In this document: piece after piece, positions 31,931-43,301 of the stretch
How positions within the stretch are numbered: the stretch's first letter is position 1
Layout: each line of letters opens with the position of its first letter
Assembly (NCBI GenBank): GCA_014871385.1
Contig: CM026423.1
Coordinates: forward strand, 433,475-497,474
Source: Ceratodon purpureus
Taxonomy: Eukaryota; Streptophyta; Bryopsida; Pseudoditrichales; Ditrichaceae
Direction of reading: 5' to 3'
Length of the DNA: 64,000 bases
Notes under the pieces: generated by a model
Seen by the model: the letters and a program-made list of their open reading frames with translations, nothing else
Database searches by the model: none
What the model was told of the DNA's origin: nothing
Made by a program: the position numbers and the translations under genes

Positions 31931-33568
31931 GGTTCCTTCTTTCTGTCTATTAGACTACACACTCGGCAGTTAGTTTGCTTCAGTTTTTACTTCGTCTAAT
32001 TGAAATTTTTCTCGGCATTGACTCTCCCTGAAACTCTCGGTACTGTCTACTTGAACTCTCGGGAATTTTATCTTTGTTATTTCCTTACTTTTAAAACTAT
32101 AAAACACTTCTTCCACTCGGCAATCACTTCTATCCCTAATTTTCTACTTCACAATCATCTAAGCATACATTCCATTGAAAATATTAAGCTTCATTCTTTC
32201 TGTTCTTCTCCTCCCTTTCTCTCGGCAATCAGTTTGTAATATTTTCCTACATTACTATCATCATACATACATCACAGCACCATGTTTCAGTTTCGTTCCT
32301 TGTTTCTTACACTTTCTTTCTCTCGGCAAGTTGTGTTTTGTGATTCCTTCATCCTTGTCTACTGGACAGTCTCCATTCTTCACAAGTAACAGTTCAATTG
32401 GACATGCAAGAAGAAGATGCGAAGACAACATGCATTCGACTTGACACAACAGAATGGATGCAATGAAACTCACCCGCAATGTGTCAACTTGACTATGAGA
32501 GATATGCCTCTCAAGATGCAATGCTTCGTCTTCCCCTTCTGTCGCACTGTTTCCAATTGACACTCACAATGATCAGAAACTCTGGGTCCAGTTAACCTAA
32601 GGTATCATATCAACTTACTTCTAACATCGAGATCATCGCAACACTTCTTTCAACAACATCGTGTTTACTTAACCTAAGATATCTGCAACTGTCCAAAGCT
32701 AATCAGATTGTCCAATTGACAAAACAGTATGCGAAATCAACAACAACACAACTCACCTCCTGATATGCAAACTGAAACGCACTTCGCTCCCCCTTCAATC
32801 GCTCAATCTTCTCGCACACACCCGCTGTAATTAATTGTAGCAAAGTATAGTAATGTAGTCCTCCCGTTCACTCCTTCCTTTTTCTCGGGTCACTCAGTAT
32901 CCCTCACACATCAGTTACTCAAATTGTGACCCTCAACTGAACTGCTTTTTCTCTCGATCCTCTCGGTATCTCACTCTATCTCAGTTCTGATCTCCTCCCA
33001 ATGCTAACCATGTGTCTACTTGACAACAATCTCTCTCCACTCCTAACCCTGATCGCTCACAATGTAGCGCTCCGTCTACTTGACCTCCGTTTCCTCACTC
33101 CCTCGCACTCTGTGTTTCTCAAGAATGCGTGTTGTTTGAGGTTTCCTGTTTCAGTTTTGGAGGAGATGATGTTGTCTATTCGACTCGACCATTCCCCTTT
33201 GTCTATTTGACAGTTAGTGGGATCTTGGCACTCATTTCCATGCAACGTGGTCATCATGATCACAGCCCCCAATTCATGTTATCATATCAGCCGTCTTTCC
33301 ACTCACTAATTGTATTTTCTGATCATTACTACTTACTCATCATTTTAATTAGTGTCTACTTGTCAATTAGTAATTTCCATTTGCTTCAAAAATTCTCAAG
33401 TTCAGAATTTAAATTTGTTGAACTTGTTCTTTGTAAACTCAGTTTTTTAGATCGCTGGTTTTTTAATTTCCTCAAAATTTCACAGTTTCTAGTACTTAAG
33501 TAGGACAGTTTTAAAATTTTTGAATTTTTATATACTTACTGCCCCCCTCTTAAATCTAGAACTTGTCC
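31931..33568 (-). other. E4 spacer between pol and aORF
   Basis: About 1.6 kb without a supportable ORF. It is dense in the E4 motif (exact at 31945-31955, 33014-33024 and 33201-33211, plus many near matches). It may hold the promoter or splice acceptor for the accessory ORF; none can be assigned by eye. Confidence 0.6.
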
Positions 33569-36500
33569 TCAAGTTATATATGGTTTCAAACGAAAACCAT
33601 TATATCTTGTGGCATGAATTTTTCCTGCAAAATCTTGAAGTTCAACTGAACCATTGGGATACGATTTTAATACCCGGTATGGTCCAAACCAACGCATTCT
33701 AAATTTTCCTGGAAATTTTTGAAATCGGCTATCATATAATAATACTAAATCATTAGGATTCAAAACTTTGGGTTCCAATTTGCTATCATAATATGTTTTA
33801 CGATGTTTTTGAATAGCTTCATTATTAAGATACGCTTGGGCTCTTGTTTCATCTAATTTTTTGAGCATATAAAGCCTATGTCTTAAAGATTCTTCATCTC
33901 CTAATCGTTCATCTAATGCAATTCTTAAAGACGGGAGTTCCATTTCAATTGGTAAGATAGCTTCTTGACCGTAAACTAATTGAAATGGAGTAAATTTTGT
34001 AGATACTTTAAATGCACATCGATAAGCCCATAATGCATCTGGTACTCTTGCGTCCCAATCTGTATTTGAACCCTGTACAGTTTTAGTAATTATCCGGCAT
34101 AATATGCCGTTTGTTTTTTCTGTCTGACCATTAGCACGGGGGTGATACGGTGTAGATTTTCTATGTTTAATTGAATATTTTTCAGTTAGTTGTTCAATTA
34201 TTTCATTAAGAAAATGAGTTCCCCGATCACTTACTAATTCTTTTGGACATCCAAATCTTGTAATGATATTTTCATATAAAAATTTGGCAACAGTTTTAGC
34301 ATCATCGGTTTTCGTAGGTTGAGCTTCTGCCCATTTAGTTACATATTCAGTTGCAATTAATATGTATCTATTTCGACCATGTCGACTAGGTGGTTTAATA
34401 GGTCCTACAAAATCAATTCCCCATTTCTCAAACGGCGTTTGAGCTAAAATTGGATTTAAAGGCATTGCCTTTGAAGGTGTAGGTTTTCCCACTCTTTGGC
34501 ATGGATCACATTTTTTGGTATATCTATGTGCATCCCCAAAGAGTGTTGGCCACCAATATCCGGATTGTAACGCTTTATGTGCAGTTACCATTCCGGCAAA
34601 ATGACCGCCACATGCAGCGTCATGACAACCTTTAAGAATTAATGGTACCTCACTTGGATTAATACATCTCCGTAAAAGTCCGTCTTTACCCCTTTTATAT
34701 AGAACTTTTGCAATTAATGTATATGGTTGAGATTTAAATATTAATTTTTGTTTTTGTTTATCTGTATAATCTTGAGGGAAGGTATTGGTACTCAAGTAAT
34801 GAATAACATCAGCATATTCTGCTGGAATGATATCCACTTGAAAAATATGCGCATCTGGAAAACTATCATCTATGGATTCTGGATTCACTTCCTTACTAAT
34901 CCGTGATAAGAAATCAGCATTGGCATGTTTTTTGCCAGGCCTTACATTAACCGTAAAATCAAATTCTTGAAGTAACAATACCCATCTAGCTATTCTCCCA
35001 CTCAATTGTGGTTTATTAACCATATATTTAAGTGCATCATGATCTACATGAAAAGTGAACTTATAACCTAATAAATAATGTCTATATTTTTGGACCGAAT
35101 ATATCATTCCTAATCCTTCTCTCTCCGTTACAGAGTAATTTTTCTCAGCAGCACTTAATTGTCTACTAGAAAAATATATAGGTCGATCATGACCTTTTGC
35201 GTCTTTTTGACTGAGAACACTTCCAATAGCATAATTTGATGCATCTACATAAACTTCAAACGGTTTCTCCCAATCTGGTGGTATTAGAATGGGAGCATTA
35301 CTAAGCCGTTTTTTAAGTTTATTAAATGCTTTTGTGCACTCTTCTGTCCAAACACCAGGAGTATCGGTTTGTTTTGTTAGATGTGTTAAAGGAGCTGCCA
35401 CTTTTGCATAAAAGTAGATAAATCTTCTATAATATCCAGAAGCTCCTAAAAACCCTTTAAGTTCTGTCATATGTTTAGGTATTTCTAATTTTTTGATAGC
35501 AGCTACTTTATCTGGATCAACACCTATACCTTCTTTTGAAACTATATGACCCACTAATCGTCCACAAGGTACAGCGAATTCAGACTTGGCTGCGTTTATT
35601 GAAAGACCATATTTTTCACATTGTTCGAAACATTTCTTTAAACATTTCTGGTGTTCAGTTTTAGGACTAAAGACACAAAAATCATCTAAGAAAATTTCAA
35701 TAAATTTTCTTAAATATTCCTGAAAAGCTGTTGTCATTGCTCTTTGGAAAGTAGCTGGTGCATTGCACAATCCAAAGGGCATGACATTATAAGCAAAGGT
35801 TCCCCAATCAGTTGTAAAAGTTGTTAGAGGTTTATCTTCCGGGGCGATTTGTACTTGATTATAACCAGAAAATCCATCTAAAAAAGAATAACATTCATGT
35901 CCTGCTACACCATCAAGGATTGCATCCGTGAAGGGTAAAGGAAAATAATCTTTTTTAGTGACACTATTTAATTTCCTGAAATCCTGACAAATCCTTAACT
36001 TCCCGTTCTTCTTAGGCACCACAACAATTGGAGATACCCACTGACTATAAGGTACTGGATATATAAAATAACATTCTAGTAGTTTATCTATTTCCTCTTT
36101 AACCATGAGAGAATATTTTGGGTTCATACGATATTGTCTTTGTCTTACCGGTTTTGTATTAGGTTCTAAAATAATTCTATGTTGACAGACTTCTGGAGGT
36201 ATTCCTTTAAGGTCTTTATAAGTCCATGCAAATGCATCTTTACATTCTTTAAAGAATTTAAACCATTGTTCATATTCATTTGGATTTAGTCCTTCATAAA
36301 TTCTTATGTTTTTGGGTTCCTCTGAAGTTCCCAAATTCATATCAATGCAAGTGCTTTTAACAGTACTTATATTACTACCTTTTATGTGAGACATGTTTTC
36401 CATTAATTCTTCAGAATCGCTCAAATATTGAGGTTCTAATTCCGACTCAATTTCGGCGGTTACATTAAGTACTGGCAAATTTTCCCATGCTAGAATAGCA

Positions 36501-39500
36501 TCATCTGAATCTACTTCGTTATTCAGAAAGGAATATTCTCCAGTCCCTAGACATCTAAACTCAGGCATTTTCTCCTGTTCTACTACTTTAGTACTTTCGC
36601 TATTTGAATCATATGAGGCTTCAGAAGTGACATCTGTGTCTTCTTCTTGAGTCTCACCATGATATTTAACTGGAAACATTGGTAATACAACCCGTTTCCC
36701 TTTTGCTTTTATAGTTAATGTTCCCTTTCCCCAATCATCTTTAGCTCTAGCAGATTTAAGCCACGGACGACCTAGTAATATTGGGTATGTTGATATGGAT
36801 TCACTCACTTTAAAGATTATATAATTAATCTTAAAGTTAAGTCCTCCTATAGTTGTAACTATTCCTCTCAAAATACCTAATGGTACTACTCGACTTTGAT
36901 CTGCCATTCTTAAGATAATAGGAGTGGAAGTCATATGAGTTAATCCTAGTTCTTCCATAGTGTCAACATTCATTAAGTTGACACTAGAACCACTATCTAC
37001 TTGGACTCCTTCAATTAGAGAACCATCTATGATTACATCCACAGTAGGTGCTCCAGGGTCCAAGGATATATCATGCACATCTACGATTTTACTCCTTTTC
37101 CTAACCAACGAAGAACTTAGTTCACCTCTACATTTAGGTGCTATTGCTAACAATTGCCTCAAAGATATGTCAGGTTGGATTTTATCCATATTTGTTAAGA
37201 TATCATATGGATTCATTCCCTCTGACAATTTCATTGTACGATTATACTTCCTTTTCTTAGGAATAGTTGGTGTTTCTTTTAGTTTCTTTTTAGGTGGTCT
37301 ATAAAACGTAGGTAATGAATTTGAAGTACTAGGCAAGTTAGCAAAATCATTTAGTAAATCTTGAGGTAATATTGTAGGTTCTTCAACTGGTTGCTTACCC
37401 TTATCCTTCTCTTTCGGTTCTTCTATAGGTATTGTTTTCTCACTATTTATAGGAATGTTTGGAGGTATTAAGGGAAATATTGGTTTAGATTTTATAACAT
37501 CCTTCTCCTTAACTACTTTTGAAGGTGTGTTATTTTTTCTCACTCTACTACTTCTATAGTCACTATCAGAGCTGCTATGTTGATCACTTTCAACCATAGC
37601 TTTTTTGGCTTGTGCACGTGTTATATAAACTTCCTGAGGTTTATCTCTCTCATATTGTGTTATTTGATTTACATTCCTTGAGTTTTCAATTTCACTAAAT
37701 TGAACACTCTTCACAGGTGCTGGAGCTGTACAATTATTTGCTATATGACCACTTTGTTTACACCTCCCACATAAAGGATTATACCCAATTTGTTTCTTTG
37801 GATTTGGACAATCTCTCGCCATATGTCCTAATTCCTGACAGTTATAACACACTAAGTGTTTTCCTTTCTCAGGAGTTCCATATCTATGGGTATTAGGATT
37901 AGTAGGCGGTCCATTCCACACAGGTGCGGCATTATAAGTATCATTCCACCTTGGTCTCCCATCCCCAGGTCTATAGGGTGGTCCTACATTTGGTCTAGTA
38001 AACGGACGTTTTGAAGTTACACTATAAGGTGCTTTGTTATTATTTGTTCCGTTTGCCTGCAAATTCGAACTCACTGCAGCTACTACTTTCCCCAAATTCC
38101 AACATTTAGATACGTCATGAGGTCCTCCACAAAAACTACATTTAGGTTTATTACTAAATTCCCCACCTATCGGAGTAGAACACTCATTGGAAAGATGTCC
38201 ATGTCCATTACAATTAGTGCACCACATATTGGTACGCATGTTTGTAGGTTTTGAACGTTTATCTTTCCCATGAGTTATTTGTACCGATAGTTCATTTAAT
38301 TTTTTCTCTAATTTAGTAATGTTGTTCATTAATATATCATCTGTAGGGGCTTTGATTGCTAAAGGTTGAGGATTCATGACTGTGGGATTTGAAGGATAAG
38401 TCGAAACTGGTAGTTGTGATCTAGCTGGAGGTAAATAAGGATAATGATCACGGCCATAAGCATCCATGCCTTGAGCATGATCATAACCTTCTCTCCTAGG
38501 TGGATATACTTCTGCATATTGTGCAAAATCAGTATTTACTCTAGCCTCTTCCCAAGTTTTAGCTTGTGTATAAGCACTAGCAATGTCTTGGGGGTTTCGT
38601 TCCTTTAAGTAAATTCTTAACTCATCAGGCCAAACCCCTCCTACAAAGGTACATGCTAATACTTGATCAGTTAACCCATGATTTGTCCATCTCTTTAGAA
38701 GAGCATTAAATCTTGTATAATAGGAATCTATACCCTCATTTATACCCATTCTTATAGTTCGAAATCTATCGATTAACCCTGGTATAAATGATCTAGGTCG
38801 AAACCTATCAAGAAAAGCTCTCCTTAAATCTTCCCATCTTGTGGGTACGGTTAACAATTGGACATACCATTCATGAGCATCATCAAGCAATGTGCTTGGA
38901 AAAGTGCTTAGATATAAATGTTCAGGTAACTGATTTGCTTGTGCAACCACTCTAAATCTTTCCAAATGTCTATCGGGGTCAGACCCTGGATATCCATGGT
39001 ACATAGGATATGGTGCTATGTTTAAAATCCTTTGTTGTGCCATGATATTAGGTGGTAAAGTCTGTGGTGGAGGTGGTAGTGGTGGTGGGGGTGGTGGAGG
39101 TCTAGGATGAGGAGTTGGAGGTCTGGGAGGAGGTCGTGAAGGAGGTGAAGAAGAAGGTCTTAACAATTCTTCTTCACTTGTTTCTCTCCTTGTATCACTA
39201 CTCTCACTACTACTACTCCCAGAGGAATCTCCTGATGAAAATCTCCAACAATTTATCCCTTCCCAATCCTCATTACTTTCATCATTAGATGGTTCATAAG
39301 GGTTGGTAAAAGGTTGTATAGTTGGAAATGTTTCTGGAAGAGATGCCTCATAAGCTACTTCCTCATCATTCCACTCTTTTCTATTGTCTTCTAATGAAAT
39401 TTCCCTTATGTATGTTTCAATAGGGGTTGTGGTTTCTACGTCAGTAATATCTGCAATATCATTAACCCAACTCTCTATACTTGTAACAAAGGTTTGTACG

Positions 39501-40048
39501 GCTTCGTCGAGATAAGGTTTTGGTGTTTCAAAATTAGTTTGGGTTGGTGTTGAGAATTCAGGTAGGTTAGAGGGTTCTCCAACCTCTGTGGTAAATGGAT
39601 TCTTCAAAGAACTCTCAAATTCTGAGGAAGAAGGTGTGACTAATTCTTCTACCTTCTTTCCCTTTTCAGAATTAATTTGAAGTGGGTGTACTTCACTTGA
39701 AGATCCCCAGGTTAACCTCCTAAATGGTGGTGAGTGACAACATAAATAATGCGATCTTCTCAAACCTTCCTCCGGTAATTCTAAATCCTCATTCTTTAGA
39801 GAACTTTGGTGTTGTTCTTCTATAGAAAGTGGATTTTTTTTTTTTGTATCACTAACTTGGCTAGTTGAGGTATTAAGATTTGAGGGAATAGTTTCTTCTT
39901 TAAGTACTGGGGATGGTGTTGAATTATAAACGGGATTGGCAGATACTAATGTTAAGATCTGCTTTTCTTTCCTTTCAATCCGTTTTTTCAAACGTTCATT
40001 TCTTGCAATATTTTGTTTATCTCTCAATTCTTTATCCTTCTCAGACAT
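33569..40048 (-). CDS. gag-pol: E4 Gag-Pol polyprotein
   Basis: 2,159 residues, one intact ORF. Residues about 1-330: acidic and Pro-rich; Gag domain about 335-455 (LDDAHEWYVQLL); four zinc knuckles near 608 (CTNCNGHGH), 636, 733 and 757; protease VDSGSSVNLM near 1019 and LLGRPWL; RT with FLDD near 1454; RNase H about 1580-1700 (VYVDASNYAIG); integrase zinc finger (H..H..CDPC) near 1790-1840; core with D in IDFVGP (~1877), D in VSDRG (~1938) and E in NGQTEKTNG (~1974). Unlike E1-E3 there is no stop between gag and pol, so Gag to Pol stoichiometry must be set another way. The E4 motif is essentially absent here. Confidence 0.95.
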   Translation of the reverse strand: MSEKDKELRDKQNIARNERLKKRIERKEKQILTLVSANPVYNSTPSPVLKEETIPSNLNTSTSQVSDTKKKNPLSIEEQHQSSLKNEDLELPEEGLRRSHYLCCHSPPFRRLTWGSSSEVHPLQINSEKGKKVEELVTPSSSEFESSLKNPFTTEVGEPSNLPEFSTPTQTNFETPKPYLDEAVQTFVTSIESWVNDIADITDVETTTPIETYIREISLEDNRKEWNDEEVAYEASLPETFPTIQPFTNPYEPSNDESNEDWEGINCWRFSSGDSSGSSSSESSDTRRETSEEELLRPSSSPPSRPPPRPPTPHPRPPPPPPPLPPPPQTLPPNIMAQQRILNIAPYPMYHGYPGSDPDRHLERFRVVAQANQLPEHLYLSTFPSTLLDDAHEWYVQLLTVPTRWEDLRRAFLDRFRPRSFIPGLIDRFRTIRMGINEGIDSYYTRFNALLKRWTNHGLTDQVLACTFVGGVWPDELRIYLKERNPQDIASAYTQAKTWEEARVNTDFAQYAEVYPPRREGYDHAQGMDAYGRDHYPYLPPARSQLPVSTYPSNPTVMNPQPLAIKAPTDDILMNNITKLEKKLNELSVQITHGKDKRSKPTNMRTNMWCTNCNGHGHLSNECSTPIGGEFSNKPKCSFCGGPHDVSKCWNLGKVVAAVSSNLQANGTNNNKAPYSVTSKRPFTRPNVGPPYRPGDGRPRWNDTYNAAPVWNGPPTNPNTHRYGTPEKGKHLVCYNCQELGHMARDCPNPKKQIGYNPLCGRCKQSGHIANNCTAPAPVKSVQFSEIENSRNVNQITQYERDKPQEVYITRAQAKKAMVESDQHSSSDSDYRSSRVRKNNTPSKVVKEKDVIKSKPIFPLIPPNIPINSEKTIPIEEPKEKDKGKQPVEEPTILPQDLLNDFANLPSTSNSLPTFYRPPKKKLKETPTIPKKRKYNRTMKLSEGMNPYDILTNMDKIQPDISLRQLLAIAPKCRGELSSSLVRKRSKIVDVHDISLDPGAPTVDVIIDGSLIEGVQVDSGSSVNLMNVDTMEELGLTHMTSTPIILRMADQSRVVPLGILRGIVTTIGGLNFKINYIIFKVSESISTYPILLGRPWLKSARAKDDWGKGTLTIKAKGKRVVLPMFPVKYHGETQEEDTDVTSEASYDSNSESTKVVEQEKMPEFRCLGTGEYSFLNNEVDSDDAILAWENLPVLNVTAEIESELEPQYLSDSEELMENMSHIKGSNISTVKSTCIDMNLGTSEEPKNIRIYEGLNPNEYEQWFKFFKECKDAFAWTYKDLKGIPPEVCQHRIILEPNTKPVRQRQYRMNPKYSLMVKEEIDKLLECYFIYPVPYSQWVSPIVVVPKKNGKLRICQDFRKLNSVTKKDYFPLPFTDAILDGVAGHECYSFLDGFSGYNQVQIAPEDKPLTTFTTDWGTFAYNVMPFGLCNAPATFQRAMTTAFQEYLRKFIEIFLDDFCVFSPKTEHQKCLKKCFEQCEKYGLSINAAKSEFAVPCGRLVGHIVSKEGIGVDPDKVAAIKKLEIPKHMTELKGFLGASGYYRRFIYFYAKVAAPLTHLTKQTDTPGVWTEECTKAFNKLKKRLSNAPILIPPDWEKPFEVYVDASNYAIGSVLSQKDAKGHDRPIYFSSRQLSAAEKNYSVTEREGLGMIYSVQKYRHYLLGYKFTFHVDHDALKYMVNKPQLSGRIARWVLLLQEFDFTVNVRPGKKHANADFLSRISKEVNPESIDDSFPDAHIFQVDIIPAEYADVIHYLSTNTFPQDYTDKQKQKLIFKSQPYTLIAKVLYKRGKDGLLRRCINPSEVPLILKGCHDAACGGHFAGMVTAHKALQSGYWWPTLFGDAHRYTKKCDPCQRVGKPTPSKAMPLNPILAQTPFEKWGIDFVGPIKPPSRHGRNRYILIATEYVTKWAEAQPTKTDDAKTVAKFLYENIITRFGCPKELVSDRGTHFLNEIIEQLTEKYSIKHRKSTPYHPRANGQTEKTNGILCRIITKTVQGSNTDWDARVPDALWAYRCAFKVSTKFTPFQLVYGQEAILPIEMELPSLRIALDERLGDEESLRHRLYMLKKLDETRAQAYLNNEAIQKHRKTYYDSKLEPKVLNPNDLVLLYDSRFQKFPGKFRMRWFGPYRVLKSYPNGSVELQDFAGKIHATRYNGFRLKPYIT

Positions 40049-40336
40049 TGATAAATGCCATTTAGGCTTTAAGCATTGAAGCTTAGACCTAAATGATTTT
40101 CTATCCCCAATTTTTCTTAAAGAAAAATGATCACTTATTTCACTCTACCTATTTCTTTTAACTATTACTTCCCTACTTCTCTTAAGAAAGTTTTTTATGA
40201 TTCTCCCAACCTTGTTTTGTTTTACAGGTGCTCTGAATTGTCTATAGTAGTTTTTTCGCCCAAGTTTGGCTAATTCCCTTAATCGTTCCTCCTCTAATTT
40301 TACCATTTTCTTTATTCCATTCAATTAGAATAAAGA

Positions 40337-40636
40337 CTAACTCTTATTGGTATCAAACCAAGATATTATCCAAGTATTCAAGGTGAAAGGTTCTACTTCA
40401 AATATCTCATCAACCTCTTCTTCTTGAAAATTCCTAGGATAATTATGTTCACTAATCAACCTTTCTATTAAAAAGTTCTGTTCAGAATTTGATTCACCTT
40501 CCTTGCTAATTTGATCTATCTCTTTAGCTAAAAGGTGAATCAATGCTTCTTCATTTCTTTGTATACCCTCATAAATTATCAACAATCGTCTTAATCTGAC
40601 TAATTGTTCGATAATTGTTTCACTCTTGATTGTCAT
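40337..40636 (-). CDS. Small ORF in E4 leader (99 aa)
   Basis: Begins ATG at 40636. Acidic, Leu/Ile-rich, probably helical. It lies between the primer site and gag-pol. I do not recognise it. It could be an upstream regulatory ORF or chance. Confidence 0.35.
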   Translation of the reverse strand: MTIKSETIIEQLVRLRRLLIIYEGIQRNEEALIHLLAKEIDQISKEGESNSEQNFLIERLISEHNYPRNFQEEEVDEIFEVEPFTLNTWIISWFDTNKS

Positions 40637-40639
40637 GTC

Positions 40640-40897
40640 TTAAAGACATAATAATCCAAACGCAATTGAAATTGGTTTATCAGATTCTCTAGATAGAAAA
40701 TCTGGAATTAAGACTTGACTATCTAGTTTCTGAGGTCCGTATTTAAAGATATAAGTTTTGGTATCTAATTTGTATCCATTCCATGCTCCACAACCTTTAG
40801 AGATTATAGGTGAAGTTAAATTTTTCAATCTTCCATATTGGGCAAATAGAAAATGTAAATTGCTTTGTAAAAATAATTCTCCTTTAAAAACTATCAA
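40640..40897 (-). CDS. Small ORF in E4 leader (85 aa)
   Basis: Contains YGRLKN and GAWNGY segments and ends just before the 99-residue ORF. Its frame differs from the 79-residue ORF upstream by one base, and the two abut, so they may be one ancestral ORF split by a frameshift. The start codon is not secure. Unknown function. Confidence 0.35.
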   Translation of the reverse strand: MIVFKGELFLQSNLHFLFAQYGRLKNLTSPIISKGCGAWNGYKLDTKTYIFKYGPQKLDSQVLIPDFLSRESDKPISIAFGLLCL

Positions 40898-40901
40898 AGC
40901 A

Positions 40902-41141
40902 TTAAACTAGGCTTGTTCCATTATCCCAAATTTTTGCTAATATTATTCTTTTGATATCAATGGGTAGTTGATCAAATTTATTTTGAAGTTTTAAATCAAA
41001 TTTAGAGTGTGTACCACAAATTTGGAAACCTTGCCCAAAATATGCTCCCCTATAAACTCGGTAAAGTGCAGCAAATAGGAAAGGTCCTTCAAAGAATTGA
41101 TTAATATCCTTTTGTTGGACTTCCCATGGAAATGGATACAT
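40902..41141 (-). CDS. Small ORF in E4 leader (79 aa)
   Basis: Begins ATG at 41141 (MYPFPWEVQQ), aromatic-rich. It is the first sizeable ORF on the genomic RNA after the primer site. The run of three small ORFs (41141-40337) fills the leader before gag. No family recognised. Confidence 0.35.
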   Translation of the reverse strand: MYPFPWEVQQKDINQFFEGPFLFAALYRVYRGAYFGQGFQICGTHSKFDLKLQNKFDQLPIDIKRIILAKIWDNGTSLV

Positions 41142-41638
41142 TATTTACTATTGATTGTCGTCAATCAAAACTCATATACTCTAAACCTATATCGCAATCT
41201 TCTAATTACGATCTTCTACCTCTTACTCACAATCTCAGAAAGGTTAATTACTATCTCCCCATCAACCTTTAAGAAAATTCATAAACTCACATCTTAAGAC
41301 ATTTCAAAAGTCTAAAGTTTCTTTTATTAACCCATGGTATAGTACAATATTTTGTTACCATACACTTTTCTGAGTTAATTCGATACTTAATCTATGTTTT
41401 ACTTTTACTATGACCCTTTCTTCTCTTAGAAGATTCCTTTAAAGGTTAAAGCTGATTATAAAGATTTCCTCTTTGTCCTTAAAAGAATACACAACCACTT
41501 GCTTAAGAAGTCTTTCTTAAGAAGAAGTTGAAATTTTAAATTCTTAAAGAAACACGAGGTATCTTCTAGCTTAAAGCACAAAGATCTTCTATTCTTTACT
41601 TTATCTACACTTTTAGCTACCGCTTAACCGGAACCTAT

Positions 41639-41656
41639 TCCCCGGCAGCGGCGCCA
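41639..41656 (-). other. E4 primer-binding site
   Basis: The minus strand reads TGGCGCCGCTGCCGGGGA, three bases from the LTR end at 41660. Same 18-mer as E1 and E2. Confidence 0.85.
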
Positions 41657-41659
41657 AAA

Positions 41660-43301
41660 TGTAATTGGTAAAATTTACAAATAGTGGTAAGTCATGGGAA
41701 TAGGTCTTTTCGTTTAGCTTTTAACGTAACTAAAGGTCACTGTAGTAAGTAAAGAATGTATAGAATGCAAAGTATTTCCTTAAAAGAATCTCTTTATAAC
41801 TCTAATGTCTTTAATTACCCCAAGTCACATAAAACCCAAGTAATCCAAACTCTCAATTGGTTCAAGGGTAATGGGAGTTCAAATTGACAAGTACCATCTC
41901 TCGGTTTATTGCCATCACTCCCTTCCAAGTTCAATTAGACAATGCATTTATTATGCATATGCAAGTTCATTCATTACTAGGTTAGAATCTAGTGTTCAAT
42001 CTATTTATGCCTATGAATGATGCTTTGGGATATGTTATGATAGATTAACTTATCTCAAGCAACTCCTTGCTTGTCTTCATCTTTTTCCTCCCATCCAACG
42101 CATTTCAAATAGACATGTAATCACTGTCGACTCATTCACATTCAATCATACTCCAACTCTACCATTCATCACAACTATACTTCTCAATTGTATTACTCAA
42201 TTACAATGACTGCCCTATACTCCAATTGAATACATTCAAGTTTTACTATAATGAGAACTAATAATCACTAAGGCTGATCACTCCTTAATAATTAATGTCA
42301 CTTTTATCCATCAATGTACTCAATCTGGCTTCCATAAATTCTAAGTCATTCTCAGTCTTCTATTTCAGATGGCCAATCTAATTTAAAAGACTATCAAGTA
42401 ATACTCACTTCACTGTTCCAGTACTCACATGGAACTCTCATTCTCCATAATTCACAACAATGCAATTGTCAATTGGACAAACTGTTGTGTTTATTTTCCA
42501 TAATTTCTATTTGCTATACACTCAGTAACTCTTCCTTCGTTCTGAGTTCAAATAGACAATCTCACCCACTGTTCACTTCGCTCCATCAATATCTTTGATT
42601 TCAAATAGACAGTATCCATTTCAATTAGACAGTATCCAGTGTGAGTCACCACATTCACTGTAACTCTCACCAACTCTCCACTGAGTCAATTAGACATGGT
42701 TCATGCAAGTCAAGTTGACAATGTATGCATGCATATGGATGCATACTGAACCACCATCTTGTCCATTTGACCAATGACAACTAGACATTATGCAGCAAGT
42801 AATATGAATTCAATTTGTCAATTAGACAGTAATCAGTTTGCTCCAGTTCTCCATCCTGATTCTACAGTTCTGCAGACTAATACACTATGCATCGAAGCTA
42901 AAGTTCAAATTGACAAAGAGCATTGTGAATCAAATATACAGTGAGCTACTCAGAGTCGAGTTGACAATCAATTAGACAATGGAATTCTATTTTTATATTT
43001 TTTACATAATGTGACTATCACTCACACAGTGTTGTGTGGTGTGGTGAAGTAATTCTTTCTACTTCCTTAATTCCTAGTTATGCCTTAATTTCTAAAAGGT
43101 GCGCCTGTACGTAGAGTCAATTTGACAAGTCGTGTCTCTAGGTAGGGTCATGTCCCCTGAATTCTACACTATTGTCCATTTGACTCTCAACCAGATTTCT
43201 ACAGCCACTATCTACATGGATTTCAAATTGACATGGTAACTTGGTCCTATTTACACTGTTTTTGCTGAAAAGGGACTTTTCTCAAAAAAAGTCAGCTCAC
43301 A
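41660..43301 (-). repeat. E4 5' LTR
   Basis: 1,642 bases. The only difference noticed from the 3' copy is A at 43061 against T at 28522. Same motif load. Confidence 0.95.

Larger units (their letters stand above)
27121..43301 (-). mobile_element. Element 4 (E4), intact young Ty3/gypsy element
   Basis: Identical-length LTRs (1,642 bases) with one difference seen (28522 against 43061), TSD ATAAA, primer site, leader with small ORFs, a single uninterrupted gag-pol ORF, a 1.6 kb spacer, a 1,011-residue accessory ORF, polypurine tract. AT-rich compared with E1 and E2. All parts needed for transposition seem present, so it is the best candidate for recent activity. The LTRs and the 28763-33400 region are full of GTCWANTWGAC-type motifs. 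Confidence 0.95.
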
